Part shown: one piece after another, positions 1-7,222 of the stretch
Position numbering within the stretch: the first letter of the stretch is position 1
How the letters are laid out: each line of letters begins with the position of its first letter
Origin: a bacterium Ga0077546
GTDB taxonomy: Bacteria > Cyanobacteriota > Vampirovibrionia > Obscuribacterales > Obscuribacteraceae
Length of the DNA: 25,503 nt
Assembly: GCA_001464165.1 (NCBI GenBank)
Contig: LNEX01000468.1
Coordinates: 1-25,503, forward strand
Reading direction: 5' to 3'
The notes under the pieces: generated by a model
The model's input: only the letters and a program-made list of their open reading frames with translations
What the model was told of the DNA's origin: nothing
Database searches by the model: none
Made by a program: the position numbers and the translations under genes

Positions 1-37
1 CATTTTGTGGTTTTGCTGGTTTGTGCTGGATTCGCGG

Positions 38-67
38 TTGTCAATTGCGGGGTTTTGCGTGTATTAT
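38..67 (+). promoter_or_regulatory. Probable sigma-70-type promoter of the HAD gene
   Basis: TTGTCA at 38-43 and TATTAT at 62-67 each match the -35 and -10 consensus at five of six positions, with an 18-bp spacer. Transcription would start near 74, about 30 nt before the first possible start codon of the following gene. This is pattern matching only. Confidence 0.5.
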
Positions 68-103
68 GGCTGTATAGTGAAAATTATAGTCTAGTTTGCG
101 GGT

Positions 104-1081
104 TTGTGCGGGTGTCGAGGCTTGGATAGTAATAGATTGGATACTAATAAATTGAGTACTAATAAGAGTGAATTGAAAGTTGGTGCAGTAAAGAGTCAGT
201 CTTTTCCGTTTAAAGTTGCAGCAGTTGATTTGGACGGTACCTTGCTTTGCCCCAATAGAACAGTTAGTGCGGCCAATCAGCGCGCTATTAAAAAGTTGCG
301 TGATCATGGCTGTCAAATTGTTATGGCCTCGGGGCGCCGGCATGAAGATATTCTTCCGTATTATCACCTGCTTGGATTGACTGCCCCTGTAATTTCTTGC
401 GACGGCATTGTTATCAAAATGCCTTTGACCGAAGAAATTTTGCTTGAGAAAAATTTGCATGAAACCCTCGCCCACTCGCTAATTGAAGTTGGTCGCGAAC
501 ATAAAGTAAGTATCTACTACTATCACGGCGAATCTGTATTCTATGCCCACGAGAATGAATACACCCTTGGATATCAGGCCTGTACTCGTTCGCGCAAGCC
601 AATTAAAAATGAGTACATCCACGAACTGAAGGGCAATCGTGCTCAGAAATTAGTTTTCTGCGAGCATCCGAGCCGCATTGCTGAGATAAAGACTCATTTG
701 ACAGAGCGCTTTAAAGATCATGCTCAGGTAATTGAAACTGAGCCAGGCTATTTAGAATTCATGCCTCTTGCCACCAGTAAGTTCACTGGCTTACAAGAAC
801 TGATGCCAAAACTGAACTTCCACACCGATCAGGCCCTTGCTTTTGGTGACAACTGGAATGATGTTGAGATTCTCTCTGGTGTTGGTTTCGGCGTGGCCAT
901 GACTGTCAGCAGCGAGGCCGCTAAGAAAGCAGCAAAAGCAGTATCACCTGCTGGCGATTCTTCTGAGTCGTTTGCTCGCGCTGTAGATTTAGTGTTCGAG
1001 CGCTTCTATTCAGTTTCTTCGGAGCCAAGTTCTGGCCAGCCCGTTGTGGCCCACCCACAAGAAGCTCTGCTCAAGCACTAA
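104..1081 (+). CDS. Cof-type HAD-IIB family phosphatase
   Basis: Cytoplasmic haloacid-dehalogenase-superfamily hydrolase that probably dephosphorylates a small phosphorylated metabolite with Mg2+; the substrate cannot be told. Motif I, DLDGTLL, is at residues 42-48 (nucleophile D42, acid/base D44), motif II ASGR at 75-78 and motif IV GDNWND at 248-253. The cap domain between about 90 and 235 and the overall order fit the Cof/YidA family (usually 260-290 residues). The start is uncertain: the frame has no ATG before residue 75, so translation must begin at a TTG (104, 122, 137, 152 or 173). Residues 7-21 are encoded by a 15-bp tandem repeat and are not part of the family fold, so the true start may lie inside or after it. 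The C-terminal tail of about 40 residues is also extra. The gene is convergent with the next one, 9 bp away. Confidence 0.9.
   Translation: MCGCRGLDSNRLDTNKLSTNKSELKVGAVKSQSFPFKVAAVDLDGTLLCPNRTVSAANQRAIKKLRDHGCQIVMASGRRHEDILPYYHLLGLTAPVISCDGIVIKMPLTEEILLEKNLHETLAHSLIEVGREHKVSIYYYHGESVFYAHENEYTLGYQACTRSRKPIKNEYIHELKGNRAQKLVFCEHPSRIAEIKTHLTERFKDHAQVIETEPGYLEFMPLATSKFTGLQELMPKLNFHTDQALAFGDNWNDVEILSGVGFGVAMTVSSEAAKKAAKAVSPAGDSSESFARAVDLVFERFYSVSSEPSSGQPVVAHPQEALLKH
122..166 (+). repeat. Three 15-bp imperfect tandem repeats
   Basis: Units at 122-136, 137-151 and 152-166 follow the pattern TTGGATACTAATAAA with one to three changes. Each begins with TTG in the frame of the HAD phosphatase, so each unit carries a potential start codon. 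If translated they give the low-complexity peptide LDSNR-LDTNK-LSTNK. Confidence 0.85.
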
Positions 1082-1090
1082 GTTCCAAGT

Positions 1091-2032
1091 TTAGTTGCAA
1101 TTGACCACGAACCTGTCGGGCTTGCCTTGTAGCATATTGATCATCGAAGTGGTGGCAATATCACTGGCTTTTTTGTTGGCATCGTGCGTGTTGTAAGCAG
1201 TTGATTGGTTTGAGAAGTAGAACGCACCCTCTGGCAACTCTTTGAACTCTTCGCCAGGCAAATGATCAGCGGCTGCCCGTAGTCGACCGCTTTGTAATTC
1301 TGTTAGTAGTGCCGCTGGTGATACCGCCCCGTGAAACGAAGTGTCCACCAGTAAGCTACCTGTTCTCATTTTCGCCAGCTCTGCGGCGCCTATGTAACTG
1401 TCTCCTGCGGCCTTTGATGCGTGCAGAGTGACTACATCTACAGTCTGCAATAGTTCATTTAGAGGCAAGTATTCAATGCCTAGTTTCGCTTCAATTTCGG
1501 GCTTGCGCCGCTGGCTATAATAAAAGACATTCTCTACGCCGATTCCTTTTAACATTTTGGCAACGATAGCACCGATGGTGCCCATGCCAACAATGCCCAC
1601 ATGTGAAGTCAAAAGTGAATTGGTTGTTTGAAATGATTTGCTGCCTGTGCGACCCAGCTCAAAAATATTGCGCTGCATTGCAAGCATGATAGTGAGCGCG
1701 AACTCTGCGACGGCTTGGGCATTGGCTCCTGGGCAGTTACTTATGGCAATATTCTTTTTTGTGGCTTCAGTATGGCCTGGAATATAACTGAGCCAGTCTG
1801 TGCCTGTAAATGTTAGCGCTTCTAGACAGTCTGCCGCTTCAATAATTCTAGCCGTTACTTTCTCAATTCCACCGAGAATATAGCCGTGTTTTCCTTTGAT
1901 GGCTTCAATTAGTTCTTCTTCGCTCGCCATGGGCTTGTCGAGGCGTGTGACGCTAATGCCCACTGCTTCTAATTTTTCAATATGCTCATCGAATATAAAT
2001 AGGCTGTCTGTGACAAGCACATTCTTTTTCAA
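1091..2032 (-). CDS. D-isomer 2-hydroxyacid dehydrogenase-like protein, catalytic residues altered
   Basis: Member of the D-2-hydroxyacid dehydrogenase family (phosphoglycerate/hydroxypyruvate dehydrogenase fold). The NAD-binding Rossmann loop is intact (VGIVGMGTIG, residues 145-154), as is the helix signature AQAVAEFALTIMLAMQR (105-121). Length 313 is normal for the family. The catalytic triad is not: in the segment that normally reads NTARGG the protein has DTSFHG (230-235), putting Phe233 where the substrate-binding Arg belongs, and the TPH motif reads SNQ (274-276), giving Gln for the catalytic His; a Glu (E261 or E262) may remain. It may therefore act on an unusual substrate or serve as an NAD-binding pseudoenzyme. 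The start is TTG at 2032, chosen for the good Shine-Dalgarno AGGGAG eight bases upstream (2041-2046). Confidence 0.85.
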   Translation of the reverse strand: MKKNVLVTDSLFIFDEHIEKLEAVGISVTRLDKPMASEEELIEAIKGKHGYILGGIEKVTARIIEAADCLEALTFTGTDWLSYIPGHTEATKKNIAISNCPGANAQAVAEFALTIMLAMQRNIFELGRTGSKSFQTTNSLLTSHVGIVGMGTIGAIVAKMLKGIGVENVFYYSQRRKPEIEAKLGIEYLPLNELLQTVDVVTLHASKAAGDSYIGAAELAKMRTGSLLVDTSFHGAVSPAALLTELQSGRLRAAADHLPGEEFKELPEGAFYFSNQSTAYNTHDANKKASDIATTSMINMLQGKPDRFVVNCN

Positions 2033-2069
2033 AGTACTATCTCCCTAGATAATGACACTTAGATATTCT

Positions 2070-2321
2070 CTATTTTGCAGTAAAGTGTTTTTCTATTGCC
2101 GCTCTGTAGATCTCAACCAGTTTTGCGTGGCGCGGGCTTTTCCTTTCTTCTACGTCTGACATTGAGAGGCCGTGCGGATGGGTCTTAAAGGTCGTGCAGA
2201 GCGCGGTAGCGGCGATGAAGCGTAATTTGTAGTCGTCGTCTTCTAGATAGCTCAGTGTAGCGAGGGCATCCTCTTTGCTTGTTAGTTTTAAACTGTTAGC
2301 TACGCTGGCCAGCCATTCTGT
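2070..2321 (-). pseudogene. Out-of-frame C-terminal part of the secreted protein at 2300-2854
   Basis: An open stretch of 82 codons with no credible start codon runs from just after a TGA (2322-2324) to TAG at 2070-2072. Its translation is protein-like, with a HEAT-like pattern (ALATLSYLEDDDYKLRFIAA) followed by a charged helix ending EIYRAAIEKHFTAK. It overlaps the end of the secreted-protein frame by about 20 nt and is offset by -1. I read it as the real C-terminus of that protein, separated by a one-base deletion or a sequencing error. No slippery heptamer lies in the overlap, so programmed frameshifting is unlikely. An independent gene beginning at a rare codon is the alternative. Confidence 0.6.
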
Positions 2322-2854
2322 TCAGAAATTGTTTTTGCTTCTGGTATTTCTTTGCGCAAAGTTTCAAATTGACCGAAGATATCTGACTTGCTTAATTTGC
2401 TTGGCTGCCCTGATACCGACAATGCTGACTTATGTGGCACTGAATTAAGCGGTAGAACAATAGTTCCTTTATCTATGGTGATCAAATCTTTGCCGAAAGA
2501 TCTGTGGTCAAAGCGCATCTCGTAGCTTAGTTTTAAACCTTTGCTGTCAATTGCAACCATCGTTAAGTTAGAGGAAGAATGATGGTCTGATGGCCCTTGA
2601 AACGCTTCTCCGGGCGCCAGAATGAATTTGCTTTCGCGGGCTTGGCCTTTTGTGTATTTTCCATCTGAGACTATCTGAGCCTTCCCTATGTTCTCTCTAT
2701 GATCTTTGCTCTCTTTGATTTCCAGCACATGGCTACTAAGTGACTTAACCAGCCACTTTGCTTGTTCAGCTTGCGTTTGCTTGGTTTCAGTGGCCATGGC
2801 GCTGCCTGCATAGACAAACAAAGAAACTAGTAGCAAGGCCAAAGTTGTTCGCAT
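2300..2854 (-). CDS. Secreted protein of unknown function, apparently frameshifted
   Basis: Begins with a clear Sec signal peptide (MRTTLALLLVSLFVYAGSAMA, likely cleaved after residue 21, SAMA-TE), so the 184-residue product is probably periplasmic or extracellular. The mature part is hydrophilic with beta-rich stretches and ends in a helical segment (SDIFGQFETLRKEIPEA). I do not recognise a family. The frame stops abruptly at QNGWPA, while coding-like sequence continues in the -1 frame down to 2070, suggesting that the intact protein was about 260 residues. The ATG at 2854 is divergent from the kinase start at 2902, leaving only 47 bp for both promoters. No strong ribosome binding site is visible. 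Confidence 0.75.
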   Translation of the reverse strand: MRTTLALLLVSLFVYAGSAMATETKQTQAEQAKWLVKSLSSHVLEIKESKDHRENIGKAQIVSDGKYTKGQARESKFILAPGEAFQGPSDHHSSSNLTMVAIDSKGLKLSYEMRFDHRSFGKDLITIDKGTIVLPLNSVPHKSALSVSGQPSKLSKSDIFGQFETLRKEIPEAKTISEQNGWPA

Positions 2855-2901
2855 TTAAAATTACCATTTGCTCTAAAATATTGGCTGCCATCGAGATTAT
2901 T

Positions 2902-3588
2902 ATGTCAGAGCTGTCCCAATCTACACTTACCTTGCCTCAGCTCACTGCTTTAATTAAAGAGCAGTTGTTGACTCAATCGATTTTGATTGGCATAGATGGT
3001 TGTGGTGGCGCAGGTAAGAGTCATTTTTCAGAATATCTTTGCAAAGAGCTTGCCGCCATTTCGGCTGTTCACATTGTGCATATGGATGACTTTTACAAAC
3101 CATCATTTCAGCGTTTGCCCCAGCGTGAATGTGACGCTCTAATTGGTTCTGATTTCGATTGGCAGCGGTTGCGCCGTGATGTTCTACAGCCACTTAGTCG
3201 CGGAGAGAACTGCAGCTATCAGCGCTACGATTGGGATAGTGATACGCTCGCAGAGTGGCTCACGGTACCAGCAAGCGGCATTATAATAGTAGAAGGAATC
3301 TATTCTATTCGTCATGAGTTGGAGTTTTTCTACAATCTTACTTGTTGGGTTTATTGCTCTCGCAGTCAGCGGCTCGAGCGTGGTGTTGAACGCGATGGCG
3401 AAGCTAAACGTAATGTTTGGGAAAAGTATTGGATGCCTGCTGAGGATCGCTATGTCGAACTAGAAGAGCCTCAGCGACGGGCGAAGATTCTTGTGGATGG
3501 TTCTGGCTATTCGGCGAATCTTGCATTGCGCTGCGAATTAGAAAGTCTTTTTTGTTCCAAGCTTAATGAGCCTTTCGCCTCAACTTAG
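2902..3588 (+). CDS. Uridine kinase-like P-loop kinase
   Basis: Cytoplasmic ATP-dependent kinase of the uridine kinase/phosphoribulokinase group, 228 residues. The Walker A loop GCGGAGKS is at residues 33-40, the MDDFY substrate/lid strand motif at 61-65 and the Walker B-like strand IIIVEGIYS at 127-135, in the order seen in uridine kinase. A basic segment (RSQRLERGVERD) follows, as in the LID region. It probably phosphorylates a nucleoside or a related small hydroxyl compound; the substrate is not determined. The frame is open further upstream, but the ATG at 2902 is preferred because it sits just before the conserved N-terminal helix and the upstream extension has no family resemblance and overlaps the divergent secreted-protein gene. 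The gene is followed by a shared intrinsic terminator. Confidence 0.85.
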   Translation: MSELSQSTLTLPQLTALIKEQLLTQSILIGIDGCGGAGKSHFSEYLCKELAAISAVHIVHMDDFYKPSFQRLPQRECDALIGSDFDWQRLRRDVLQPLSRGENCSYQRYDWDSDTLAEWLTVPASGIIIVEGIYSIRHELEFFYNLTCWVYCSRSQRLERGVERDGEAKRNVWEKYWMPAEDRYVELEEPQRRAKILVDGSGYSANLALRCELESLFCSKLNEPFAST

Positions 3589-3619
3589 ATCTGCTTCTTC
3601 TTTACTCATGAATTCCTGC

Positions 3620-3651
3620 AAAAAAAAGAGAGCCGGCAGAACCGACTCTCT
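3620..3651 (-). terminator. Intrinsic terminator between convergent genes
   Basis: A 10-bp stem (3627-3636 with 3642-3651) closes a 5-nt loop. Read on the minus strand, all ten pairs form (one is G-U) and the hairpin is followed by eight U, so it is a classical terminator for the gene at 3688-4182. On the plus strand the stem has one C-A mismatch and a weaker U-rich tail, so it may also stop transcripts of the kinase gene. Confidence 0.88.
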
Positions 3652-3687
3652 CTCTTATTCTTTTTAGCCTTTTGAGCTAGACGCTAA

Positions 3688-4182
3688 TTACTTTCTGGTG
3701 AAAGTAACGGTAGCACTCTTCTCTTTGGAGCACATATCGAAGCCAGTTGTGAAGTCGAATTTGCCAGCCAAGGAAGTCATGCAAGCTTCCATGCCTTTGG
3801 TCATTTCTTCTCTGTTTTCGTCTTTGATCAAGCCAGCTTGTTCAAGAGCTGTGAACATGCCGCATGATAGGTAATGAAGGGTTGCTGATTTCTCGTCGCC
3901 CCAGATTTCTACCTTGCTGCCATAGACGTTAACGTCGAATTCAGCGATAGCTTTTACTAGTTCGAAAGGAGTTTTGACTCCGAGACCTTTGAAATACTCA
4001 ACTTTGTGAGCTTCCATTGCATGCTTGAATTCAGTAACAGCTTTCTCTCCGCCAAACTTCTGAAGAAGTTGCATTGTGGTCATCCAGTTAAGGCCCAAAA
4101 CGCGTGAAGCTTGTTCTTGGATTCTGATTGTGTTCCAGTTAGCTTCAACAATGGTTTTTTCGGTGGTTACGGTTGTAGTCAT
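3688..4182 (-). CDS. Abundant-looking cytoplasmic protein of unknown function
   Basis: A 164-residue soluble protein with no signal peptide or membrane segment. I do not recognise a family. The N-terminal half is alpha-helical (about residues 12-80), the C-terminal half has an EIWGDEKSATLHYLSCG segment and three cysteines (C107, C134, C151) that could bind a ligand or metal. Codon choice differs from the neighbours: nine of ten Phe codons are TTC, all five Asn codons are AAC and five of six Ile codons are ATC, whereas the adjacent kinase gene mostly uses TTT and AAT. In many bacteria this is the signature of strong expression. With its own intrinsic terminator (3620-3651) it looks like a monocistronic, highly expressed gene. 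The start is ATG at 4182 with a GAGA element six bases upstream. Confidence 0.8.
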   Translation of the reverse strand: MTTTVTTEKTIVEANWNTIRIQEQASRVLGLNWMTTMQLLQKFGGEKAVTEFKHAMEAHKVEYFKGLGVKTPFELVKAIAEFDVNVYGSKVEIWGDEKSATLHYLSCGMFTALEQAGLIKDENREEMTKGMEACMTSLAGKFDFTTGFDMCSKEKSATVTFTRK

Positions 4183-4550
4183 TTTTTCTCAAATACTCCA
4201 GGGAGCGGTGTGGTCAGGTAACTCAGTAAGTATATGAGCGGAACCAAATATCTTAGCTGCTTTTAAGGCAGGCTTATTTATTGCTCTTGGCAAGGCCGCC
4301 GTTACCTCATCTCCAAACTTGCTTAGCAAAGTTTTCTACAGATTTATCCTAATATTGAGGCACGTTTCATTTTTTACTACTTATATAGTTCGAAGAGAAA
4401 GCCCAATTTTCAATTGGTCCTTGCTTGATCTTGGTGCGATTGAAGTTCTGCTCCGCTAAATCCGTCATCTGCCCGATTACCCTATGAATGTCTCGCCAAT
4501 ATGATGGCTATATGGACTGCTACACGCTGCCGAGATGAGGGGAAAAACAG
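4183..4550. promoter_or_regulatory. Divergent intergenic region with a 15-bp palindrome
   Basis: This 368-bp region separates two divergently transcribed genes and should hold both promoters; I could not pick a convincing -35/-10 pair on either strand. It contains the perfect palindrome CCAATT-TTC-AATTGG at 4403-4417, a possible operator. No coding sequence or hidden RNA gene is evident. Confidence 0.4.
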
Positions 4551-4964
4551 ATGGATTCTCTGACTTTGCTGAGTACACAGGGTCTAGTTTCGCCTCTTAG
4601 CTTGCTATTGCTTGAGGTCGACCAACTGGTAGCTGTGCGACTGGCTGAGGCCCTCGGCCAGTCGCTGGGCCATGCCCTGCAGGTGATAATGGCTGGTTCT
4701 CTAGATGAAGGCCTTAAAATGGCAGGTCGGCGAAAGTTTGATCTAATAGTTTTAGATTTCGCTACAGTGGAAAAGTTAGACACCGATTCTATTTCTCTGA
4801 TTCGAGGCTTTTTTCCGAGAATTCCAATTGTAGTTCTCGTCGGATTTAGAGATACCGCTGTATTGGGACAGCTGATTGAAGCAGGTATGCACACCTGTAT
4901 TGATCGTGAGTCGCTTGAAGGGCTGAAGGTTCTTACTAGTTCTCTCGCTCGTGGTCTAGATTAG
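4551..4964 (+). CDS. Stand-alone receiver-like (REC) domain, degenerate
   Basis: A 137-residue single-domain protein resembling a response-regulator receiver. Expected landmarks are the acidic pair near the first strand (LLLLEVDQ, E22/D24), a phospho-acceptor at the end of strand 3 (DLIVLDF, D69), strand 4 (IPIVVLVGF, 92-99) and an EAGMHTCID strand-5 region (110-118). The conserved Thr/Ser after strand 4 is Val97 and the conserved Lys appears replaced by Arg119, so phosphorylation-dependent switching may be lost. No output domain follows. AGGGG at 4538-4542, eight bases before the ATG, supports this start. The last 9 bp overlap the 3' end of the convergent effector-binding gene, so transcription of the two genes could interfere. 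Confidence 0.7.
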   Translation: MDSLTLLSTQGLVSPLSLLLLEVDQLVAVRLAEALGQSLGHALQVIMAGSLDEGLKMAGRRKFDLIVLDFATVEKLDTDSISLIRGFFPRIPIVVLVGFRDTAVLGQLIEAGMHTCIDRESLEGLKVLTSSLARGLD

Positions 4965-5456
4965 TATTGGAATCCAAAGTTCTAAACCCCCAAGCCCGGT
5001 GATGGGGTCGAAATTATCATCGTAGAGTTCAAACTCAATGCCTTTGCTCGCTTTGTGCTTGCTTTGTGGAAGATACTTGTCCCAAATGGTGATGCACGTT
5101 TGGCGAATTGTTGAAACGTGATCGCTGTGCGTAAATACAAGATAGGTTTGCTCTGGAATTTCTAGATACTGAAGCCCCGCACTCTCTGGCGAGTCGGAAG
5201 CTACTTCCCATGCGCACATGTAGTTGAAGTAGCCATTACCGTCGCCATCGTATTTAGCACCATAAGCGCATTTGCCAACTTGTCCTGGAATACTGCCGAT
5301 GTGGTGGCCGAATCGCTGCCAAAGCGACGGTATGGCCGCACTGCTTTCGCAGTTGAAACTTTCACTCAGTCCTGCCAGTTTCATGGCCCTGCCGGACTCA
5401 ATTCTTGGTTCGACTAGATTGTCTATTTCTATTTCAGTCACTTTGGTTTCGGTCAT
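4956..5456 (-). CDS. GyrI-like / AraC-type effector-binding domain protein
   Basis: A 166-residue cytoplasmic protein resembling stand-alone GyrI-like small-molecule-binding domains (AraC effector-binding superfamily). Supporting segments are IPSLWQRF near residues 42-49, the central YGAKYDGDGNGYFNYMCAWEV stretch, the strand YLEIPEQTYLVFTH, the helix TIRQTCITIWDKYLP, and the terminal EFELYDDNFDP and LELWIPI, which match the family order. Such proteins bind hydrophobic or cationic compounds and act as sensors or sequestering proteins; no DNA-binding domain is present. The start is ATG at 5456, with GGAG seven bases upstream; a TTG five codons earlier (5471) is less likely. The last 9 bp overlap the convergent receiver gene. 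Confidence 0.72.
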   Translation of the reverse strand: MTETKVTEIEIDNLVEPRIESGRAMKLAGLSESFNCESSAAIPSLWQRFGHHIGSIPGQVGKCAYGAKYDGDGNGYFNYMCAWEVASDSPESAGLQYLEIPEQTYLVFTHSDHVSTIRQTCITIWDKYLPQSKHKASKGIEFELYDDNFDPITGLGGLELWIPILI

Positions 5457-5610
5457 TTTGATGCTCCGCAAATGATAGATTTTGCTATTGTCAATCGGGT
5501 TGCCAGAATAGCTGATAAGCTTGAGTCTTTGTCTGGCCTATTTACTTTGGAATCAAAGTCTTGCTCTTGTCTACCGTGCCGCTTTCATTCTTTTTGCAGT
5601 GGGGCGCTAA

Positions 5611-7164
5611 TTGATTGTGAAGTTGTCGAGGCAAAAGCTTTTACCCGCGCTCAAGCTTTTGGCCTGTGTGCCCATTGTTCTAGCAATTGTTTTCGATTGC
5701 TCGCTTCCGGCCGCTGCTGTTGATTCGGCCGGCAATGCTACTACAGGTTCTGCAGAATCTGTAGATCTATCATCGGCACAATCGGAGCCTGTACCATCAT
5801 CCGATAAGTTGCTAATCTCAGAGGGCGGCTCTAATTCTCAGTCGAATGAATCAGATCTTTCCACTAAGGCGGTTTTAAAAGCCGCAGTCGCACGTCTTGA
5901 CCGAAAAATTATGCTTGAGTGCATAAAGCTGGCGCGCTTCAATGTTCTGTATCACGATGGTGTTAATCGCAAGAACTTCGCTCAAGAGTGGCTTTACCCA
6001 ATGCAGCGTGAAGTTGGTACGGCTCTTGCCTTTAGCAATACTATCGTCGATATCAGGCAGCGTGCGCGTGGGTTGAAGAACCCTTCTTTGGTCTCGCGGA
6101 CAGCGCAAAAGAAAGGTCTAGAGTGCGCCCTTATTGGCCAAGCTATTACTGGCACAAGTTCTGCTGTGCAGCTTCTACAGAACCTTAACCATACTCGTAT
6201 TGCTACAAAAAATGGTTATTCACCGGCCGCGGCTACTGAAACCGTGAAAGGGTATGCCACCACTATTGATGGCTTATTGACTGAGCGTGCCAAGTTGCTT
6301 TCTGGTCAGAATCTTCTGCGCTCTAAGGAACTTTTTGAGCTTCAAGGACGCTTGTTAGCTCATATCAAAGGTCAGCTAATTTTTGAATTCAAGAATTGGA
6401 GCGTTGGCTCAAGGTTTGGTGAGTGGTCTGAGAATACTTTCTACGCAATAGACTCGGCACAAGGCTTTACCCAGATGAGTTCTTCAATTTGTTCGTTGCA
6501 GGGTTTTAGTAAGCGTGAATATGGCGGTGGCGCTGCAATTACTGGTCTCGTTGGTAATGCTCTTGTAACTTGCAACCCTATAATTAGAACGGCTGTGGGT
6601 CATGCTGTTGCCAAAATGGAAAGAAATCGGCTAAACAAAGTATTTCCGCAGGAGCGGCCGCGCAAAATTGATGATGTTCTCGCTGAATATAATTTGGCCA
6701 ATGATCCACGAGAAGCTGATGAGTCTTCTTCACTTGAAACAAAAGAGCTGGCCTTTCTAATTCGCCGTACTGAAGAGCTAGATGGCCCCCTCGACAAAGA
6801 AGTAGAGCATGTAAGAAAATTGCGGCGCATTGCTGATCAGCAAGCAATATCTGGTCCACTTATTGGTTTAACCGGTGTAACTCGTTCCGTATTGAATACC
6901 GTCGCCTATTATCAAAGTACTCCCTCTGGATCTGCCAATTATGAGCGCACGAGAGTGGTGGGCAATCAACTTAACTTAACTGGAAGAATTGTGCAGTCTA
7001 CTGGTCAAGCCTATTCTTTAATTAATACACCCTACACCGAAGTTAAGCACTACTTGTATAAGCGGCGCTTGAAGAAAGCTGGGCAGCTGCCTAAGCAATT
7101 GCTGGCACAGCGATTGGATCGTTTAGATGAGTTAGAGAAGCGTGTTAAGGCTTCCATGTACTAA
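5611..7164 (+). CDS. Exported protein of unknown function, 517 residues
   Basis: The N-terminus (LLPALKLLACVPIVLAIVF, about residues 10-28) is a signal peptide or membrane anchor followed by a Ser/Thr/Gly-rich linker (about 35-90). The rest is a largely helical, charged domain with no motif I recognise, including repeated short hydrophobic segments (ITGTSSAVQLLQNL, ITGLVGNALVTCNPIIRTAV, LIGLTGVTRSVLNTVAYY) separated by charged helices such as LAFLIRRTEELDGPLDKEVE. It ends in a basic coiled-coil-like tail (QRLDRLDELEKRVKASMY). The start is probably TTG at 5611, seven bases after GGGG; a GTG two codons later is possible. It lies 58 bp upstream of the next exported protein on the same strand, which suggests co-transcription. 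Confidence 0.8.
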   Translation: MIVKLSRQKLLPALKLLACVPIVLAIVFDCSLPAAAVDSAGNATTGSAESVDLSSAQSEPVPSSDKLLISEGGSNSQSNESDLSTKAVLKAAVARLDRKIMLECIKLARFNVLYHDGVNRKNFAQEWLYPMQREVGTALAFSNTIVDIRQRARGLKNPSLVSRTAQKKGLECALIGQAITGTSSAVQLLQNLNHTRIATKNGYSPAAATETVKGYATTIDGLLTERAKLLSGQNLLRSKELFELQGRLLAHIKGQLIFEFKNWSVGSRFGEWSENTFYAIDSAQGFTQMSSSICSLQGFSKREYGGGAAITGLVGNALVTCNPIIRTAVGHAVAKMERNRLNKVFPQERPRKIDDVLAEYNLANDPREADESSSLETKELAFLIRRTEELDGPLDKEVEHVRKLRRIADQQAISGPLIGLTGVTRSVLNTVAYYQSTPSGSANYERTRVVGNQLNLTGRIVQSTGQAYSLINTPYTEVKHYLYKRRLKKAGQLPKQLLAQRLDRLDELEKRVKASMY

Positions 7165-7222
7165 ACTTGTGGCAAATGTACCGTTCAATCAGTGTTTTAG
7201 AAGAGTTTTAGATGGGTTTCGG

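Noticed and set aside
41..475. 144-residue minus-strand ORF opposite the HAD gene
   Set aside because: It is antisense to a clear HAD phosphatase and has no domain, signal or supported ribosome binding site.
2300..2330. Programmed -1 frameshifting between the two frames of the secreted protein
   Set aside because: The permitted shift interval contains no X-XXY-YYZ slippery heptamer; an indel is the simpler reading.
5472..5723. 83-residue plus-strand ORF overlapping the start of the exported gene
   Set aside because: Its composition is Cys/Ser-rich and protein-unlike, and the overlapping frame has a proper signal peptide.
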